From assembly GCA_022825005.1 (NCBI GenBank), contig JAJDYU010000057.1, positions 1 through 64,000 of the forward strand: a DNA stretch of 64,000 nucleotides, in the 5' to 3' direction. Source of the DNA: Acidimicrobiia bacterium. GTDB lineage: Bacteria; Actinomycetota; Acidimicrobiia; Acidimicrobiales; Bin134. Below the pieces are notes generated by a model that was not told the DNA's origin, searched no databases, and saw only the letters and a program-made list of their open reading frames with translations. The translations under genes and the position numbers were made by a program. Below, in pieces: positions 51,180-60,254 of the stretch (positions are counted from its first letter, which is position 1; every line of letters begins with the position of its first letter).

Positions 51180-52589
51180 CTAAATCAGGTAGCTGCTGAG
51201 GCCGCGGCGCAGGTATTGCCCGTCGCCCTTGGAGCCCAAGTACTGGTTGTTGTCGATGATAACCCGGCCCCTCGATAACACGGTGTCGACGTGGCCGCTG
51301 ACCTTGATCCCCTCATAGGCCGAGTGATCGATGTTCATGTGGTGGTTCTCCACGCTGATGGTCCAGGTTGCCTGGGGGTCGTAGATCACCACGTCGGCAT
51401 CGGAACCGGGCTGGATGATGCCCTTGCGGGGATAGAGGCCCATCATGCGGGCCGGGGTGGTGGAGCACAGCTCCACCCAGCGGGGCAAGGTGATCTCCCC
51501 GGTGGCCACTCCCTGATAGATCAGGTCCATTCGGTGTTCGACGGTGCCCAGGCCGTTGGGTATGGCCCGGAAGTCGCCCACGCCCAGCTCCTTCTGCTCC
51601 TTCATGCAGAACGGGCAGTGGTCGGTGGACACCACGGCCAGGTCGTTGGTGCGCAGTCCCTTCCACAGCTCGTCTTGGTGGTGGTCGTGGTGGGACCGGA
51701 TCGGGGTCGAGCACACATAGGCCGCGCCGTCCCAGCCCTGGTCGAGGTGCTCCTCGAGGCTGAAGTAGAGGTACTGGGGACAGGTCTCGGCGAACACGTT
51801 GGCGCCGTTGTTGCGGGCGATGGCCACCTGCTCCAGCGCCTGCTTGGCCGACAGGTGCACGATGTAGAGGGGGGCGGCGCCCACCTTGGCCAGTTGGATG
51901 GCCCGATGGGTGGCCTCCGACTCGAACTCGGCCCGGCGCACGTACCCGTGGTTCACCGGGTCGGTCTCGCCCCGCTCAAAGGCCTGCTCGGCCAGCACGT
52001 CGATGGCGATCCCGTTCTCGGCGTGCATCATCATGAGCCCGCCGTTGCCGGCGCACTGCTGCATGGCCCGCAGGATCTGGCCGTCGTCGCTGTAGAACAC
52101 GCCGGGATAGGCCATGAAGAGCTTGAAGCTGGTTACGCCCTCGTTCACCAGCAGGTCCATCTCTTTGAGGGCGGCGTCGGTGACGTCGCCGATGATCATG
52201 TGGAAGCCGTAGTCGATGGCACAGCGGCCCTCGGCCTGCTCCATGCGGGCGTCGAAGCACTCGCGCACGTCGAGCCCGTAGCTCTGGGTGGCGAAGTCCA
52301 CGATGGTGGTGGTGCCGCCCCAGGCCGCGGCCCGGGTACCGGTTTCGAAGTCGTCGGACGCGATGGTCCCGCCGAAGGGCAGCTCCATGTGGGTGTGCAC
52401 GTCCACCCCGCCGGGCACGACCAGCTTGCCGGTGGCGTCGATCACCCGTTCGGCCCCGTTCTCGGCTGAGGTGGCCAGCTCCGATCCCGGTTGCAGCACG
52501 GCGACGATGACCTCGCCGTCGATCAGGACCTCAGCCGGATCAGCCCCGGTCGAGCTCACCACCGTGCCGTTCTTGATCAAGATGGTCAT
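51180..52589 (-). CDS. Dihydropyrimidinase (D-hydantoinase)
   Basis: A 469-residue dihydropyrimidinase. The binuclear-metal ligands are visible: HxH in VDVHTHMELPFGG, the carbamylated Lys in GVTSFKLFMAYPG, His in MMMHAENG and in YIVHLSAK, and the Asp in VSTDHCPF. The ring-opening reaction yields N-carbamoyl-beta-alanine or the aminoisobutyrate analogue. It is followed in the pathway by the beta-ureidopropionase at 53979. The C-terminal tail ends LRRGLSSYLI. Confidence 0.94.
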   Translation of the reverse strand: MTILIKNGTVVSSTGADPAEVLIDGEVIVAVLQPGSELATSAENGAERVIDATGKLVVPGGVDVHTHMELPFGGTIASDDFETGTRAAAWGGTTTIVDFATQSYGLDVRECFDARMEQAEGRCAIDYGFHMIIGDVTDAALKEMDLLVNEGVTSFKLFMAYPGVFYSDDGQILRAMQQCAGNGGLMMMHAENGIAIDVLAEQAFERGETDPVNHGYVRRAEFESEATHRAIQLAKVGAAPLYIVHLSAKQALEQVAIARNNGANVFAETCPQYLYFSLEEHLDQGWDGAAYVCSTPIRSHHDHHQDELWKGLRTNDLAVVSTDHCPFCMKEQKELGVGDFRAIPNGLGTVEHRMDLIYQGVATGEITLPRWVELCSTTPARMMGLYPRKGIIQPGSDADVVIYDPQATWTISVENHHMNIDHSAYEGIKVSGHVDTVLSRGRVIIDNNQYLGSKGDGQYLRRGLSSYLI

Positions 52590-52631
52590 GGTTTCTGCCC
52601 CCTATTCGTCCTTGATGAGAGTGGTCATGCT

Positions 52632-53930
52632 TCAAACCTGCTTGTCGATTTCCTCAATGGTGTCGAGGATGGCGCTCACGCCCTCGTCGATCTCCTCCTC
52701 GGTCACGTCCAGCATCGGGGTGATGCGAAGGGCGTTTCCGTACAGTCCGCCTTTGCCCACCAGAAGCCCCCGGCGTTTGCAGCCCTCCAGCAGCTCGCCG
52801 GCCCGGCTGGCGTCGGGCTGGATCGTGCCCGGCTCCACGATCTCTATGGCCTGCATGAGGCCCTTGCCCCGCAGCTCGACGATCCACGGCGTCTGCTCGG
52901 CCACCGGCCCCAGCGCGTCAGCCAGCCGTTTGCCCATGCGCAGGGCGTTGCCTTGGAGGTCGTTTTCCCGCACGTAGTTCAAGGTGGCCAGCCCCGCCGC
53001 CGTCGACAGCGGGTTTCCGCCGAACGTGGAGAAGCTCAGGGCCTTGATCGTGTCCATGATCTCGGCTCGGGCCACGATGCCCGCCAGCGTGATTCCGTTG
53101 CCCACGCCCTTGGCGAAGGTGAGCATGTCGGGGACGATGTCGTGGGCCTGGTAGCCCCAGAAGTGCTCGCCGGTGCGCCCCCAGCCGGTTTGCACCTCGT
53201 CGGTCACGAACAGGATCCCCCGGTTGGCCAGCACCTTGTGCATCGACCCGAAAAACCCGTCGGGAGGGGTGGCGAACCCGCCGACACCCTGAATGGGCTC
53301 GGCGATGAGGCAGGCAGCCTCTCCGGTGGTCATCATGTCGATCACCTGACGGAGATCGTCGGTGCAGGCCTCGGTGAACTCGTCGTCGTCCAGATGCCGG
53401 AAGGGGCTGCGCAACTGGTACGCCCCGTGCACGAAATTCACCGACAGGCCCGACAGCGCGGTCGACGACCAGGAGGAGTGCGAGGTGATGGCCTGAGCGG
53501 TGAACGAGCGCCCGTGGTAGCTGTTGCGCATGGCCAGCACTTCGTTGGACTTTCGGTAGCTGGTGGCCAGCAGGATGGCGGTGTCGTTGGCTTCGCTGCC
53601 GGAGGTGGTGAAGAACACCCGGGCGTCGGGGATGCCGCTGATGGCCGCTATCTCCTCAGCCAGCTGGATCATCGGTTCGCAGAGGTACAGCGTGGAGGTG
53701 TGCAGCACCTTGGACGCCTGCTCACCGATGGCCGCGGTGACCGCGGGATTGTTGTGCCCCACCATCGTGGTGAGCACGCCGCCGAAGAAGTCGAGGTACC
53801 GGTTGCCCTCCACGTCCCACACATAGCTCCCCTGGCCGCGCTCGATGCTGATGGGCTCGGCGTAGAGCGGCTTTACGTATGAGGGGAGAATCGCCTGGTA
53901 GCGTAGGTGTAGGTCGGCGTTTGTGGTCAC
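52632..53930 (-). CDS. Class III aminotransferase, probable beta-alanine/3-aminoisobutyrate:pyruvate type
   Basis: A 432-residue PLP enzyme. The PLP-contacting motif LFVTDEVQTGWGRTGEHFW and the Lys in MLTFAKGVGNG are intact; TTSGSEANDTA and YHGRSF mark the cofactor phosphate pocket. Between beta-ureidopropionase and dihydropyrimidinase genes it most likely transaminates beta-alanine or 3-aminoisobutyrate to the semialdehyde used by the dehydrogenase at 49670. Other omega-amino substrates are possible. Confidence 0.92.
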   Translation of the reverse strand: MTTNADLHLRYQAILPSYVKPLYAEPISIERGQGSYVWDVEGNRYLDFFGGVLTTMVGHNNPAVTAAIGEQASKVLHTSTLYLCEPMIQLAEEIAAISGIPDARVFFTTSGSEANDTAILLATSYRKSNEVLAMRNSYHGRSFTAQAITSHSSWSSTALSGLSVNFVHGAYQLRSPFRHLDDDEFTEACTDDLRQVIDMMTTGEAACLIAEPIQGVGGFATPPDGFFGSMHKVLANRGILFVTDEVQTGWGRTGEHFWGYQAHDIVPDMLTFAKGVGNGITLAGIVARAEIMDTIKALSFSTFGGNPLSTAAGLATLNYVRENDLQGNALRMGKRLADALGPVAEQTPWIVELRGKGLMQAIEIVEPGTIQPDASRAGELLEGCKRRGLLVGKGGLYGNALRITPMLDVTEEEIDEGVSAILDTIEEIDKQV

Positions 53931-53978
53931 GACTGTTGGTCCACGAGGTACTCAGCGGCGGTCTTCACGGGATTCGGC

Positions 53979-54821
53979 CTAGGCCTCGGTGAGGGGCCCG
54001 TACATGTCGGGGCGGCGATCGCGGTAGAAGGCCCACAGGGAGCGGATCTCGTCGATCATGTCGAAGTCCAGGTCGCGGATCAGCAGTTCTTGCTCCTGGT
54101 CTGATGCCGGATCCTCCACGAACTGGCCGCGCGGGTTGGCGAAATACGACGTGCCGTAGAAGTCGTTGTCGCCCAGCGGCTCGACTCCCACCCGATTGAT
54201 CGCCCCTACGAAGTACATGTTGGCCGCCGCCGACGCCGTCTGCTCGAGCTTCCACAGATAGGCCGACAGGCCCCGGCTGGTGGCCGAGGGGTTGAACACC
54301 ACCTGGGCGCCGTTGAGGCCCAGGGCCCGCCACCCCTCGGGAAAGTGGCGGTCGTAGCAGATGTAGACCCCGACCCTTCCCACTGCGGTGTCGAACACCG
54401 GATAGCCGAGGTTGCCGGGGCGGAAGTAGAACTTCTCCCAGAAGCCCTTCACCTGGGGTATGTGGGTCTTGCGGTACTTGCCCAGATAGGTTCCGTCGGC
54501 GTCGATGACCGCGGCGGTGTTGTAGAGGAACCCGGGCTGCTCTTCCTCGTACATGGGCAGCACCAGCACCATGCCGTGCTTGGCGGCGATCTCCTGGAAC
54601 CGCTTGGTGGTGGGCCCGTCGGGGATGGCCTCGGCGTAGCTGTAGTAGTCGGTCTCCTGAACCTGGCAGAAGTATGGGCCGTTGAAGAGCTCCTGGAAGC
54701 ACATCACCTGGGTTCCGGCGGCCGCGGCCTCGGCCACATATTTCTCATGCTGCTCGACCATGGACTCCTGATCACCGGTCCACGCGGCTTGCACTATTGC
54801 GGCCCTGACGACACTGGACAT
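53979..54821 (-). CDS. Nitrilase-superfamily amidohydrolase, probable beta-ureidopropionase
   Basis: A 280-residue carbon-nitrogen hydrolase. The catalytic triad is Glu44 (CFQELFNGPYF), Lys118 (GKYRKTHIP) and Cys155 (GVYICYDRHFPEG). Length and motifs also fit N-carbamoylputrescine amidase, but the operon with dihydropyrimidinase supports N-carbamoyl-beta-alanine hydrolysis to beta-alanine, CO2 and NH3. It is the first gene of the operon, with palindromes in the 148 bases upstream. Confidence 0.92.
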   Translation of the reverse strand: MSSVVRAAIVQAAWTGDQESMVEQHEKYVAEAAAAGTQVMCFQELFNGPYFCQVQETDYYSYAEAIPDGPTTKRFQEIAAKHGMVLVLPMYEEEQPGFLYNTAAVIDADGTYLGKYRKTHIPQVKGFWEKFYFRPGNLGYPVFDTAVGRVGVYICYDRHFPEGWRALGLNGAQVVFNPSATSRGLSAYLWKLEQTASAAANMYFVGAINRVGVEPLGDNDFYGTSYFANPRGQFVEDPASDQEQELLIRDLDFDMIDEIRSLWAFYRDRRPDMYGPLTEA

Positions 54822-54841
54822 GGACCCCCCTCCCAGGCTCT

Positions 54842-54935
54842 CTCTGGCGGCGCAATAGAGCGTTAAATGCTCATCTGCGCTGACTTAAGGAATAAACCAC
54901 CGATTATTATCGATGCAGATGCCCTTCCGCCAGAG
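54842..54935 (-). promoter_or_regulatory. Control region of the pyrimidine operon with palindromes
   Basis: Upstream of the first gene are GAGC-N7-GCTC (54857-54872), CGAT-TATT-ATCG near 54900-54912, and a wide inverted pair CTCTGGCGG (54842-54850) / CCGCCAGAG (54927-54935). These look like sites for a pathway regulator. No regulator gene is in the operon. The promoter itself was not resolved. Confidence 0.45.
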
Positions 54936-54969
54936 GCTCTTTCTCTACCTGGGGGTTTAGGTGGAATTC

Positions 54970-56259
54970 CTATTCGGAGGCGTTCCTATTCGCCACCGCC
55001 AGAACCCGATCCAGCTCGGCGTGCATGTTGACGAGGCGGCAGTCGAAATCGCCCAGAATCAGCTCTTCGATGCCGTTTGAGGCCATCCCGGCCTGCACCC
55101 GACCGATGCCGTCTAGGTCTTGGTTGACCACCTCGGCGATGACGGTCCCCTCGGGGAAGTGGATCATCTCGGGAGGCGGTCCTGAGCCCGCCCGATCGCC
55201 CAATCGGTGGAACAGCCAAAAGTCGAAATGCGAGTGCCCGGCGTGGTCGCCGGGGCGGGCTCGGAAAATGGTGAACATGTCGCTGTGCACGTTCAGCACC
55301 ACGTTGGGGAACACCAGATAGTGGTAGTCGTCGAGGATCTCCTCATCGGTGTAGTGGCTGAAGTCCACACCCTCGGTGGCAGCCCGGTCCCGCACTAGGC
55401 CCACTGCCCAGTCCCGGGCGGTCTTCCCGGCCAAGTCGGCCTCGGCCCCGGGCTGGAGCCCCAGCATGGTGCTGTAGTTGTCCACGAAGGCTCGGGCCAC
55501 CTCGTCTTGATCGGCGTCGGGGAATCGGGGCGAGCCGATCCCCAGGGGGATCTTCATCATTGAGTGGCCCCGGTCCCACAGCTCATAGGTGGTGTTGAGC
55601 GCATCCATGAACCCCCGCAGCCCGGGATGCAGCCCCTCCAAGTGGTAGGCCTCGTTGAAGGCGTCCACCGTGGTCTTCCAGTTGCCACCCAGCGGGATGG
55701 TCCAGCAGGCCGTCAGGGTCCGCTCCCCCAAGTTGAACGGGGCCAGCGTGTCGGGCACCGGGTCGAGAAACTCGTCGAGGTCGGGACCGTCGGGGGATGG
55801 GTTGATGAACACCATCTGATGCCAGGTGCCCAGCCGAACCGGGGCCAGCGACAGGTTCTCGTTGACCACCACGCCGAAGTGTTTGCGGTACACGATCTCC
55901 TTCAGCGAGCCGTCCAGGCCGTAGCACCAGTCGTGGAATCCGCAGCGCAGCTCGTCGGCGTTGCCCTTGCCTTCGCAGAGCTGGAATCCCCGGTGGCGAC
56001 AGGCGTTGTGAAACGCCCGCAGCTCGCCGTCGTGGCCCCGCACCACCAGATAGCTCTGATCGCCGATGCGGTACTCGAACCAGTCGCCGGGCTCGGCCAC
56101 GTCGCTGGTCAAGCAGGCCAGCTGCCAGGTAGACGGCCATAGCCTCTGGCGCTCCAGGTCGGCGTATTCCTCTTCCAGGTAGCGGCCCTTGGGCAACCGG
56201 GCCGGGGTGCCGTCTCCGTTGCCGGAGCGGAGCCCATAGCGGTCCAGGTCGATGCCCAT
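54970..56259 (-). CDS. Rieske-type aromatic-ring-hydroxylating oxygenase, alpha subunit
   Basis: A 429-residue Rieske non-heme iron oxygenase. The [2Fe-2S] ligands are Cys87, His89, Cys106 and His109 (ACRHRGF ... RCGFHDWC). The mononuclear iron site is seen in DAFNEAYHLEGLHPG. The start at 56259 (MGIDLDRYG) is 14 bases after the amidohydrolase stop; earlier starts add a low-complexity stretch. No ferredoxin, reductase or beta subunit is in the window. It probably follows the two amidohydrolase genes on one transcript; substrate unknown. Confidence 0.92.
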   Translation of the reverse strand: MGIDLDRYGLRSGNGDGTPARLPKGRYLEEEYADLERQRLWPSTWQLACLTSDVAEPGDWFEYRIGDQSYLVVRGHDGELRAFHNACRHRGFQLCEGKGNADELRCGFHDWCYGLDGSLKEIVYRKHFGVVVNENLSLAPVRLGTWHQMVFINPSPDGPDLDEFLDPVPDTLAPFNLGERTLTACWTIPLGGNWKTTVDAFNEAYHLEGLHPGLRGFMDALNTTYELWDRGHSMMKIPLGIGSPRFPDADQDEVARAFVDNYSTMLGLQPGAEADLAGKTARDWAVGLVRDRAATEGVDFSHYTDEEILDDYHYLVFPNVVLNVHSDMFTIFRARPGDHAGHSHFDFWLFHRLGDRAGSGPPPEMIHFPEGTVIAEVVNQDLDGIGRVQAGMASNGIEELILGDFDCRLVNMHAELDRVLAVANRNASE

Positions 56260-56272
56260 GGCGCGTTGGGCG

Positions 56273-58018
56273 CTATCGGGTGCCGCGCACCAGTCGGCCG
56301 GGCCGGGCCCCGGTGTCTTTGCCCTGGCTGCGGGTCTCCTCGCCAGCCACCACGGTGGCCACATAGCCATCCGCCTGCTGATCCAGCCGGCGCCCCCCGG
56401 CAGGCAGGTCGTGAACCACCCGGGGAGAGCGCAAGGTCAGCGCCTGGTGGTCGATCACATTGGCGTCGGCCCGCTTGCCCACTTCAAGCGTTCCCCGGTC
56501 GCCCAGCCCATACAGGGATGCGGTGTCGTGGGTCTGCTTCTTCACCACCCACTCCAGGGGGAGCTGCTCGCCCCGGGTGCGGTCCCTGGTCCAGTGGGTG
56601 AGCATGAAGGTTGGGATGGAGGCGTCGCAGATCATGCCGCAGTGGGCCCCGCCGTCGGAAAGCCCCGACACCCCCGCGGGGTGCAGCAACTGCTCCCGGA
56701 TGACGTCGTGGTTCTCCTCGTAGTAGTTGAAGATGGGCAGCATCATCAGTGCGCGGCCCTCTTCTTCCAAGAAGAGGTCGTACAGCATCTCCAGCGGTTC
56801 CACGCCCCGAGCCTCGGCCATGGCCGTCACCGTGCGGGCACCGGTGGGCTCGTAGTCGGGCGGGTCGCCGATCACGTACAGCTTGTGGATCATCGACTGC
56901 ACCATGTTGGGCATCTGGTCGAACAGCACGCTGGGGTCGGGAGGCAGGTCGTTTTCGCCCAGTATGGCTGACCGGATCGCCGGCCTCTTGAGCTCAGCCA
57001 CCAGTTGGTCGAAGGGCAGGTGAGCCAGCGACGCGAAGGTGGGCCGCTTGGCGAAGGCGTGATTGGTCTGGAGGCCGATGAGCATCCCGAACGGGCGACC
57101 GGCGATCTGGGGGTACACCCGGGCGCCGTCGTCAACCGCTCGCAGCGACTCGTCCATCATCTCCCGCCACAGATCAGGGGCCGCCTCAATTTGCAGCAGG
57201 GCGAACGACACCGGCACGTCGAAGTGGGCCGACAACCGGCGCATCCAGTCCATTTCCTTGGGCGGGGCCACGAGATCAAGTCCCGCCGCACCCGCGGGGG
57301 CCAGTTCGAACACCCCGGATCCGGCATCGGCCAGCGCTTGGCCCAAACCGAACAGCTCGTCCTCAGCGGCAAAGGTGCCGGGCACCGGCTCGCCGTCGAT
57401 GGCCCGGTGGCCCAGCGTGCGAGATGTGGACACGCCCACCGCACCGGCCTCGATGGCCTCGCGCACGATGGCGTACATCGCTTCGATGTCTTCGGGGGTG
57501 GCCGGCTCGTTCTTGGCCCCCCGATCCCCCATCACGTAGCCCCGCACCGCGCCGTGGGCCACCTGAGCGGCCACATCGATGGCCAGCTCGCGCTGTTCGA
57601 CAACATCGAGGTACTCCGGGAAGCTCTCCCACCCCCATGAGATTCCCTCGGATAGGGCTGCTCCGGGAATGTCCTCCACGCCCTCCATGAGCTGGATGAG
57701 CCAGTCCTCTTTGCCAGGCTGTACCGGGGCGAACCCCACGCCGCAGTTGCCCATCACCACGGTGGTCACGCCGTGGTTGGACGACGGCTGGAGCATGTCG
57801 TCCCACGTGACCTGCCCGTCGTAGTGGGTGTGGCAGTCCACGAAGCCGGGGGTCACCAACAGCCCGGTAGCGTCGATGGTCTCAGCGGCCTCAGGAGCAG
57901 GACCGCCGCTGCGGTCCACCACGGCCACCTTGCCGTCTTTTACGCCGATGTGGCCCGTGAACCGGTCGGCCCCGGTGCCGTCCACGATGGTGCCATTGGC
58001 GATGACCAAATCCAGCAC
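56273..58018 (-). CDS. N-acyl-D-amino-acid deacylase-like amidohydrolase
   Basis: A 581-residue amidohydrolase of the D-aminoacylase type. Metal ligands His63 and His65 (DCHTHYDGQ), the GNCGVGFAP segment, and the SDGGAHCG motif near residue 470 are typical; the C-terminal domain ends with a Gly/Arg-rich tail. It removes acyl groups from N-acyl-D-amino acids or related amides. It is a tandem paralog of the gene at 58071, and upstream of the Rieske oxygenase on the same strand. Confidence 0.9.
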   Translation of the reverse strand: MLDLVIANGTIVDGTGADRFTGHIGVKDGKVAVVDRSGGPAPEAAETIDATGLLVTPGFVDCHTHYDGQVTWDDMLQPSSNHGVTTVVMGNCGVGFAPVQPGKEDWLIQLMEGVEDIPGAALSEGISWGWESFPEYLDVVEQRELAIDVAAQVAHGAVRGYVMGDRGAKNEPATPEDIEAMYAIVREAIEAGAVGVSTSRTLGHRAIDGEPVPGTFAAEDELFGLGQALADAGSGVFELAPAGAAGLDLVAPPKEMDWMRRLSAHFDVPVSFALLQIEAAPDLWREMMDESLRAVDDGARVYPQIAGRPFGMLIGLQTNHAFAKRPTFASLAHLPFDQLVAELKRPAIRSAILGENDLPPDPSVLFDQMPNMVQSMIHKLYVIGDPPDYEPTGARTVTAMAEARGVEPLEMLYDLFLEEEGRALMMLPIFNYYEENHDVIREQLLHPAGVSGLSDGGAHCGMICDASIPTFMLTHWTRDRTRGEQLPLEWVVKKQTHDTASLYGLGDRGTLEVGKRADANVIDHQALTLRSPRVVHDLPAGGRRLDQQADGYVATVVAGEETRSQGKDTGARPGRLVRGTR

Positions 58019-58070
58019 TGCTCTTCCTCCCAGTGTTGTTGTTCGGCGTTCTGTAGTTGGCTAGCGGTTG

Positions 58071-59804
58071 CTAGCCCGCGGCTCCGGCCCGGAGCAGCTT
58101 GCCAGGGCGAGCCCCAGTGTCGGTGCCGTTGCGGCGGGTCACTACCCCGCTGACCAGCGTAGCCACATACCCGGTGGCCCTCTGATCGAAGCGGCGGCCC
58201 CCGGCAGGCAGGTCGGCCACCAGCTTGGGCGGGTGCAGTGTCAGGTGCTCGTGGTCGATCACGTTGATGTCGGCCTTCATGCCCGGCTCCAGCGTGCCCC
58301 GGTCGGTGAGGCCGAACAGTCGGGCGGTGTCATGCGACTGTTTGCGCACCACATACTCCAGGGGGAGCTTCTCACCCCGCTGACGGTCGCGGGCCCAGAA
58401 GGTGAGCAGCCAGGTGGGCATGGAGGCGTCGCAGATGGCACCGCAGTGGGCCCCGCCGTCCGACAGCCCCGACACTCCCGACGGGTGCAGGAACATCTCC
58501 CGCACCGCGTCGGCGTTGCCGTGGCTGTAGTTGAGGAACGGGAACAGCAGGAGTGCCCGACCGTCGTCCTCCAACAACAGATCGTAGAGCAGATCCTCGG
58601 TCTCCTGGCCCTGGGCCTCGGCGATGGCGGCCACCGACCTCTCGGGACCGGGCTCGTAGTCGGGGGGATCGCCCAGCACATAGATCCGGTGGAGTTGGGT
58701 ACCCATGTACTCAGCGAACTGATTGGTGAACGAGCTCTCCTCCGACAGGATGGCCGCTTTGCGCTCGGGCCGGCGCAGCTCAGCCACCAGTTCTTCGAGG
58801 GGCAGCTCAGCAACCTCGGCGAAGCTGGGCCGGCTGCTGAAGGCGTGGTTGGTCTGAAGACCGATCAGGATGCCGTTGCACCGGGGGGCAATCTGGGGGT
58901 GGAGCTGAGCGCCCTCGGCCACCGCATCGGCCGACAGGTCCATGATCTCCCGCCACAGCTCGGGGGCGGCGTCCACCTGCACCAGGGCGAAGGTGACCGG
59001 GCGGCCGGTGGCGGCCGAAAGGCGGCGCATCCAGTCGACCTCTTTGTGGGGCGCGGCCAAGTCCTCGCCAATCACTCCGGCGGGGGCCAGCTCGTACAGG
59101 CCGTGCCCCACCTCAGTTAGCGCCTCGCCGATGCCGAACAGCTCGTCCTCAGCCGCGTAAGTGCCGGGAACCGGCTCGCCGTCGATGGCCATGTGGGCGA
59201 TGGTGCGCGAGGTGGAGAAACCGAAGGCGCCGGCTCGCAGCGCCTCGGCCACGATGTCGCGCATCTGGGCGATGTCGGTGGGGGTGGCAGGCTCGTTCTT
59301 GGCCCCCCGCTCCCCCATCACATAGGCCCGCACCGCGCCGTGGGGCACCTGGCAGCCGATGTCGAGCGACAGGGGCTTGCGCTCTAGCGCATCGAGGTAT
59401 TCCGGGAAGGTCTCCCACTCCCAGGTGATGCCCTCAGACAGCGCGGCACCGGGGATGTCCTCCACTCCCTCCATGAGCTGGATGAGCCACTCCTCTTTTC
59501 CGGGGCGCACCGGAGCGAAACCCACCCCGCAGTTGCCCATCATCACGGTGGTCACCCCATGGTGGGCCGACGGCTCCAAAATCGGATCCCAGGTCACCTG
59601 GCCGTCGTAGTGGGTATGGCAGTCCACAAAGCCGGGAGTCACCACCAGCCCAGCAGCGTCGATGACCTCTTCGCCCTCCAGATCGGGGTTGCCGCCCGGA
59701 TACACCCCGGAAATCCGGTCCCCGTCAACAGCCACATCCCCGGCAAACGGCTCACCACCCGTGCCGTCTACAATGAATCCGCCCTTGATCACCAGGTCGT
59801 GCAT
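58071..59804 (-). CDS. N-acyl-D-amino-acid deacylase-like amidohydrolase, paralog
   Basis: A 577-residue protein closely related to the one at 56273, with the same His63/His65 (DCHTHYDGQ), [10 protein letters not shown] and SDGGAHCG motifs at the same spacing, so the pair arose by tandem duplication. It heads the run of three minus-strand genes, 53 bases before its paralog. Differences in the substrate region suggest different acyl or amino-acid preferences. Confidence 0.9.
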   Translation of the reverse strand: MHDLVIKGGFIVDGTGGEPFAGDVAVDGDRISGVYPGGNPDLEGEEVIDAAGLVVTPGFVDCHTHYDGQVTWDPILEPSAHHGVTTVMMGNCGVGFAPVRPGKEEWLIQLMEGVEDIPGAALSEGITWEWETFPEYLDALERKPLSLDIGCQVPHGAVRAYVMGERGAKNEPATPTDIAQMRDIVAEALRAGAFGFSTSRTIAHMAIDGEPVPGTYAAEDELFGIGEALTEVGHGLYELAPAGVIGEDLAAPHKEVDWMRRLSAATGRPVTFALVQVDAAPELWREIMDLSADAVAEGAQLHPQIAPRCNGILIGLQTNHAFSSRPSFAEVAELPLEELVAELRRPERKAAILSEESSFTNQFAEYMGTQLHRIYVLGDPPDYEPGPERSVAAIAEAQGQETEDLLYDLLLEDDGRALLLFPFLNYSHGNADAVREMFLHPSGVSGLSDGGAHCGAICDASMPTWLLTFWARDRQRGEKLPLEYVVRKQSHDTARLFGLTDRGTLEPGMKADINVIDHEHLTLHPPKLVADLPAGGRRFDQRATGYVATLVSGVVTRRNGTDTGARPGKLLRAGAAG

Positions 59805-59893
59805 ACCGCCATGGTAGATGGTGCCGTGCTCCCACCGCCGATCCGCAGGCGCTTGGAAAAGAACAAATTGCTGTGCTGGGGTAACGTCGGGGG

Positions 59894-60244
59894 ATGGCTG
59901 AAGTCGTCGTCTATCACAACCCTGGTTGAGGCAAGTCCCGGGGCGCGCTCGAGATCCTCGAGGCGCGGGGCGTCGAGTTCGACGTCGTTCAGTACCTCAA
60001 GACTCCGCTGAGCCGCGACGACTTGGAGCGGTTCTTGGAGATGCTGCCCAACGAACCCGCCGAGCTGATCAGAGAGGACAACCACTTCAAGCAACTCGGG
60101 CTGAACATCGGCGACTACCAGAGCGCCGATGCAGTGGTCGACCTGCTGTTGGATCATCCCAAGCTGATGCAGCGCCCGGTGGTGGTTCGAGGCGACCAAG
60201 CGGTCATTGCCCGCCCTTCAGAATTGGTTGAAGAGCTGCTATGA
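59894..60244 (+). CDS. arsC: ArsC-type arsenate reductase with in-frame TGA at the catalytic Cys: candidate selenoprotein
   Basis: A 116-residue ArsC (glutaredoxin-dependent arsenate reductase) frame from ATG 59894 to the stop ending 60244. Codon 12 is TGA (59927-59929), in YHNPG-TGA-GKSRGALEIL, exactly where ArsC has its nucleophilic Cys12. Everything else is intact: Arg60 (ELIRED), Arg94 (MQRPVVV) and Arg107 (ARPSE) match the catalytic arginines of plasmid R773 ArsC at the same numbers. No other stop or frameshift occurs. A stem-loop follows the TGA at SECIS distance. I read TGA as selenocysteine. Alternatives: point mutation or sequencing error. No selA, selB, selC or selD is in the window. 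Confidence 0.85.
59930..59967 (+). promoter_or_regulatory. Putative bacterial SECIS element
   Basis: Just behind the TGA, 59944-59953 pairs with 59957-59967: ten pairs, all Watson-Crick, with one bulged G at 59963 and a three-base loop AUC (a five-base loop GAUCC if the last pair opens). The distance from TGA to the loop is 24 bases, inside the range usual for bacterial SECIS elements. The stem includes CUCGAG on both sides. Such GC-rich stems can occur by chance. Confidence 0.55.
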
Positions 60245-60254
60245 GGTTGCGGCC

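Noticed and set aside
59894-60244. Reading the ArsC-like gene as a simple pseudogene
   Set aside because: Only one stop, at exactly the catalytic Cys codon, with all three catalytic arginines intact; random decay would not place it there. Still to be tested by the genome's sel genes.
60023-60244. Separate 73-residue gene starting at TTG 60023
   Set aside because: It is the C-terminal part of the ArsC frame and would lack the active-site loop.
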